Source: Pegea sp. RAD2-039 (taxonomy: Eukaryota > Chordata > Thaliacea > Salpida > Salpidae). Taken from it: a stretch of 64,000 nucleotides of DNA. Numbering within the stretch: the first letter of the stretch is position 1; each line of letters begins with the position of its first letter. Location of the stretch: NCBI GenBank assembly GCA_034620365.1, contig JAQGEQ010000161.1:434001-498000 (forward strand), written 5' to 3'. Both the position numbers and the translations under genes were made by a program. This document shows positions 61,137 to 64,000 of this stretch, one piece after another. Below the pieces are notes generated by a model, which made no database searches, had not been told where the DNA came from, and was given only the letters and a program-made list of their open reading frames with translations.

Positions 61137-62799
61137 CTAGCAAATAATTTGATCAATTCTCAAAACTTTTATAATTATATGAATAACATTGTAAACTAAC
61201 ATTAATTGTGAATAATAAGGAGATACAGGTACAAAAAGATCACCTAAATTGTGAGGTAATCTATTTGATCCTACAAATAATTTCTCAAATTTAAGCATCA
61301 TCTCAACAAACCTATTTTCTGAATTTGAACTTTTATAAATGCAATTAGAAATTGACAAAAGAAAAGAAGAAACAATTTGCTTAGAAATATTTAACATCTG
61401 TTTTTCATGTCCTGATATTTTATCAAAAAAAGTTTTGAGCAAAAAATCTTTACTATTAAACAATTGATATAAAAACATGTAAAAAGTACTGGTCTCAACA
61501 CTTATTAAATAATTATCTACTTGTAACCAATGTTTTAACATCACAACTGCATTAAGCAATGAATTTACATACTGGTCACATAATTCTTCAGATGAACTAC
61601 ATATTACCAAACTGTGGAAACTGTTTACATCATTAGAAGGTTTTAAACAAATACATTCTTTGTTAAAAATATCAACTTCAGTAATATTTAATTGAAAACA
61701 ACTTGATTTAAATTCAGTTTCAAACTCTTCAATAAAACTCACGTTGAAATGTGTACAAATGTAAGTAGCTAGACTTTCTTCTAGGCAATCTATTAGAAGA
61801 ATATTATATACTTCACAAAAATGAGTTACTAAATTATTAGGGACGCCAACACAAAGAAGTAAATTGACTTGTTCATCTTTTAAAAGATAAAACCATCTTT
61901 TTGTAATCAGGTATTGATTAGAACTTAAAGATTTTTTGTGAATATTTTCATCTGCAGTTAGCTCTACAGACGAGACGAAATCGGAACAAGGAGTTATTAC
62001 TAAGGTTTTATAAGTGCTTAAGTTAGAAAAGTTTTGCAGAATTGACTTTTTTTCAAGAAGTAAACCTTCTTGTAAACAGCTTTCAAAAAATAGAACGCCT
62101 GGAAGCTTAATAACAAAAATTTTCAGGTGATCTAATAAAAAGTTTAAAGTGTTATTCAAGTTTTCTAAATCTACAAGTTTCCAAATAAAGCAGATAAATA
62201 AGTCAGATAGCTTTGTGACAACATCTAAAGCAAATTTTCCTTTTAGAAATGAAAATATCAATAATTTCATCTCTTCTTTAACACATTTTTCTTTTGATAA
62301 ATCCGTTTTTGGTGAGTTTGTAATGGCATTTTTAAGCCAATGCTTAAACTGATTTGATTCTAACACATTTTGTAGGAACCAATTTAACGCTAAAGTGATT
62401 TCTACTGAAGTATAATTTTCACAAGCTTTTAGTCCTGAATAAGCCATTATTAAAAAGGATTTACAATTATCACCAAATGATGTGTGATGAGACATAGCAG
62501 CACCAGCTATTAACCTAAAAGTAGAAACATAATTTCAATAAAGCATAAATCACTTAAAATATAAATTCTTTCAACATTACTTACTTGGCTACTGGATGGT
62601 TCAACTTTGTATATTTTAATATAGTCTTACCATCATTTGTCAAACAAACATGTCCATTATTATCAAGTAACATCACTTTACTAGATTCAGGCCCAATGAT
62701 ATCACTTAACAATTTAAATAATGGGTCCATTACTTCAAATATTTCACTCCATTTCAACTTATAATTCTTATGCAAGCCTTCTTTCAAAAAATTAGACAT
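61137..62799 (-). CDS. BBS10: Bardet-Biedl syndrome 10 protein, chaperonin-like
   Basis: Two exons (62585-62799 and 61137-62514) join in phase to 530 residues. The start of the chaperonin fold is clear: LSDIIGPESSKVMLLDNN, LTNDGKTILKYTKLNHPVAK, LIAGAAMSHHTSFGDNCKS. This order (GP-G--V, NDG--IL, HP-A, GD----S) is that of group II chaperonins; the divergent remainder, with FLLSISNCIYKS and LPHNLGDLFVPVSPYYSQLM near the end, fits BBS10. BBS6/BBS10/BBS12 proteins help assemble the BBSome, the coat that traffics cargo in cilia. The catalytic GDGT of true chaperonins reads GDNC here, so ATPase activity is doubtful. It is shorter than human BBS10 (723). BBS6 or BBS12 are less likely alternatives. 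The ATG lies 14-17 nt after an acceptor-like ttttatttag. Confidence 0.75.
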
Positions 62800-63139
62800 A
62801 TTTAAAGTTTCTGCTAAATAAAACCAAATTAATATAATGTACAGATGCAAACCAATTAAAAATATATAAATTATATGTTGTAAGTATTAAATTTAAAATC
62901 CAAACAACTTATTTATACAAATTACATGTGCAAATAAAATTAGTCTTATTAATCTCAAATTGTCAAAATATAAAATGTTTTTAAATATTTTTGTCAAAAA
63001 CAAGAAATATGGCAAAAGTAATTACATGCTTCAAAGTTCACTCTTCAAAAAATTAATCAAACAATTTAAAAATCTCATTCATGCATTCATGGTGTAAGCT
63101 GTTTAAATGGCTTTTATAATAAATTTAGCGACAGTCAGG
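62800..63139. other. Spacer between TRIC copy b and BBS10
   Basis: A 340-bp AT-rich gap between two minus-strand genes. Besides the acceptor-like site just before the BBS10 ATG I see nothing specific. Confidence 0.4.
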
Positions 63140-64000
63140 TTAATTAGAACTTGACGAATAAGTACTAGCTTCAGACTCTGACTCCGCATCATGCTTTTCA
63201 ATAACTTTAGATCTTTTTGAAGGTTTTTTTTTAGGTGAAAGTTTACTACTTTGATTATCATCATCTGATTGTTGGCTGAAAAACTTTGTAGTAAAACTTT
63301 CAATTAGTTTCTCAGGACCTTCGATAAAAATACTTATAAAGAAATTGTCAATAGCAACAAATGGTTTAATATCTATATCCATTTTTTTCATCATGACTAC
63401 TGAATAAATGAAACTAACTTGAAAAAGACCAATAAGATTATGAGAGACAGCATCAAAAACATTATTAAAAATAAGTGAATGAAAAAGAGAAGTCAAAATA
63501 CAAGTTTTGGTTATAAATGAAGAACTATAAGACTTAATAGAATCTGTTGTCCATAAAGATGTAAATAAGTTAGAAGAATTTTTAATAAAACCTCCTCCAC
63601 AAGAAGCAACCACTCCTAAAATAATTGGATTTAATAAAGAAGCAGAATAAGCCTTATGACCAATCATAACACCCTTCTGAACTTTCTTAGCCCTTAAAAT
63701 CTCTTTACATAGAAGCACAACACCAAATACAGAGATCTTATTAAGAGTCCTAGTAAAAAGGTTTCTGGGAGTATAAAATATCAGAAACCAGATAACACAG
63801 GCCTGTAAAACTGCATCATTATTCTCAAAAACAGCTAAGGGTTGATTTCCTACTAATAGATTGACTGTCACCCCTCCACCAAAGCAACAAGCCATAGATA
63901 AAAGCCATGTAAGCAGGGGATGTTGTTTTACATTCTTTATGTCCCATGAAGTTCTTACAGCATTTATGACCATCATAAAATGACAAATTTGACAAAAAGT
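63140..64000 (-). CDS. TRIC-type cation channel (TMEM38 family), copy b, 5' end off window
   Basis: The frame is open from the right edge to the stop at 63140-63142; the first TM residues (CHFMMVINAVRTSWDIKN) continue upstream, so the ATGs near 63976 are probably internal. Hallmarks are well kept: KQHPLLTWLLSMACCFGGGV (TM2 with the GGG kink), LLVGNQPLAVFENNDAVLQA, FLIFYTPRNLF, the basic lipid-contact segment LLCKEILRAKKVQKGVMIGH, and VVASCGGGFIKNSSNLFTSL (TM5 GGG kink). The C-terminus is charged and cytoplasmic (KKKPSKRSKVIEKHDAES followed by a Ser-rich tail), as in vertebrate TRICs. It is thus the normal-looking partner of copy a, which lies beyond BBS10 on the same strand. Complete length is unknown. 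Confidence 0.88.
   Translation of the reverse strand, partial: TFCQICHFMMVINAVRTSWDIKNVKQHPLLTWLLSMACCFGGGVTVNLLVGNQPLAVFENNDAVLQACVIWFLIFYTPRNLFTRTLNKISVFGVVLLCKEILRAKKVQKGVMIGHKAYSASLLNPIILGVVASCGGGFIKNSSNLFTSLWTTDSIKSYSSSFITKTCILTSLFHSLIFNNVFDAVSHNLIGLFQVSFIYSVVMMKKMDIDIKPFVAIDNFFISIFIEGPEKLIESFTTKFFSQQSDDDNQSSKLSPKKKPSKRSKVIEKHDAESESEASTYSSSSN

Overview
The window is a piece of nuclear genome from a ciliated animal. Genes are split by many short introns, mostly about 50-60 nt, with GT-AG borders. The DNA is AT-rich (by eye about 30% GC) and uses the standard genetic code. The families present (SPAG1, IQUB, CNBD2, FAM228, BBS10, TRIC channels, TAF8, POLR3B, APEX1) point to a metazoan. I cannot place the phylum; compact introns, AT richness and possible spliced-leader acceptors would suit several groups, including sponges, tunicates and rotifers.

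Layout. At 0.1-2.1 kb lies the 5' part of a UBE2D-type ubiquitin-conjugating enzyme (minus), cut by the window edge. At 4.8-6.1 kb is a small unrecognised protein (minus), and at 9.1-11.6 kb an unrecognised single-pass membrane protein (plus). CNBD2, a cyclic-nucleotide-binding-domain protein, fills 13.6-19.1 kb (plus, 14 exons). An unrecognised protein of about 900 residues with about 25 very small exons fills 19.6-24.3 kb (minus). LINE debris occupies 24.8-26.3 kb. POLR3B (RNA polymerase III second subunit, 22 exons) and MRPS18C run on the minus strand from 32.2 to 26.6 kb. SPAG1 (plus) is at 34.0-37.9 kb. A minus-strand series of FAM228 and two small genes covers 42.1-38.9 kb. At 44.4-50.4 kb (plus) is IQUB, preceded by a set of duplicated acidic exons. 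After an almost gene-free stretch comes APEX1 (55.6-56.9 kb, plus). A closely packed minus-strand series then runs from the right edge: TRIC channel b, BBS10, TRIC channel a, UPRT, TAF8.

Themes. Five genes belong to families tied to cilia, sperm or ciliopathy (CNBD2, SPAG1, FAM228, IQUB, BBS10), and a perfect RFX X-box palindrome lies upstream of FAM228. Tandem repeats are unusually frequent: coding repeats in IQUB, SPAG1, APEX1 and the exons before IQUB, and an IQUB intron made almost entirely of a 20-bp minisatellite. Several genes have a pyrimidine-AG acceptor-like site 1-50 nt before the start codon and short same-strand spacing, which raises spliced-leader trans-splicing or operons as a testable idea. 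Mobile DNA is mostly decayed: three copies of one LINE 3' end, an RTE-like reverse-transcriptase remnant, one tRNA-headed SINE and a short intron-borne repeat family.

All exon borders were read by eye from splice signals, reading frame and recalled family resemblance. No alignment, transcript or database search was run.
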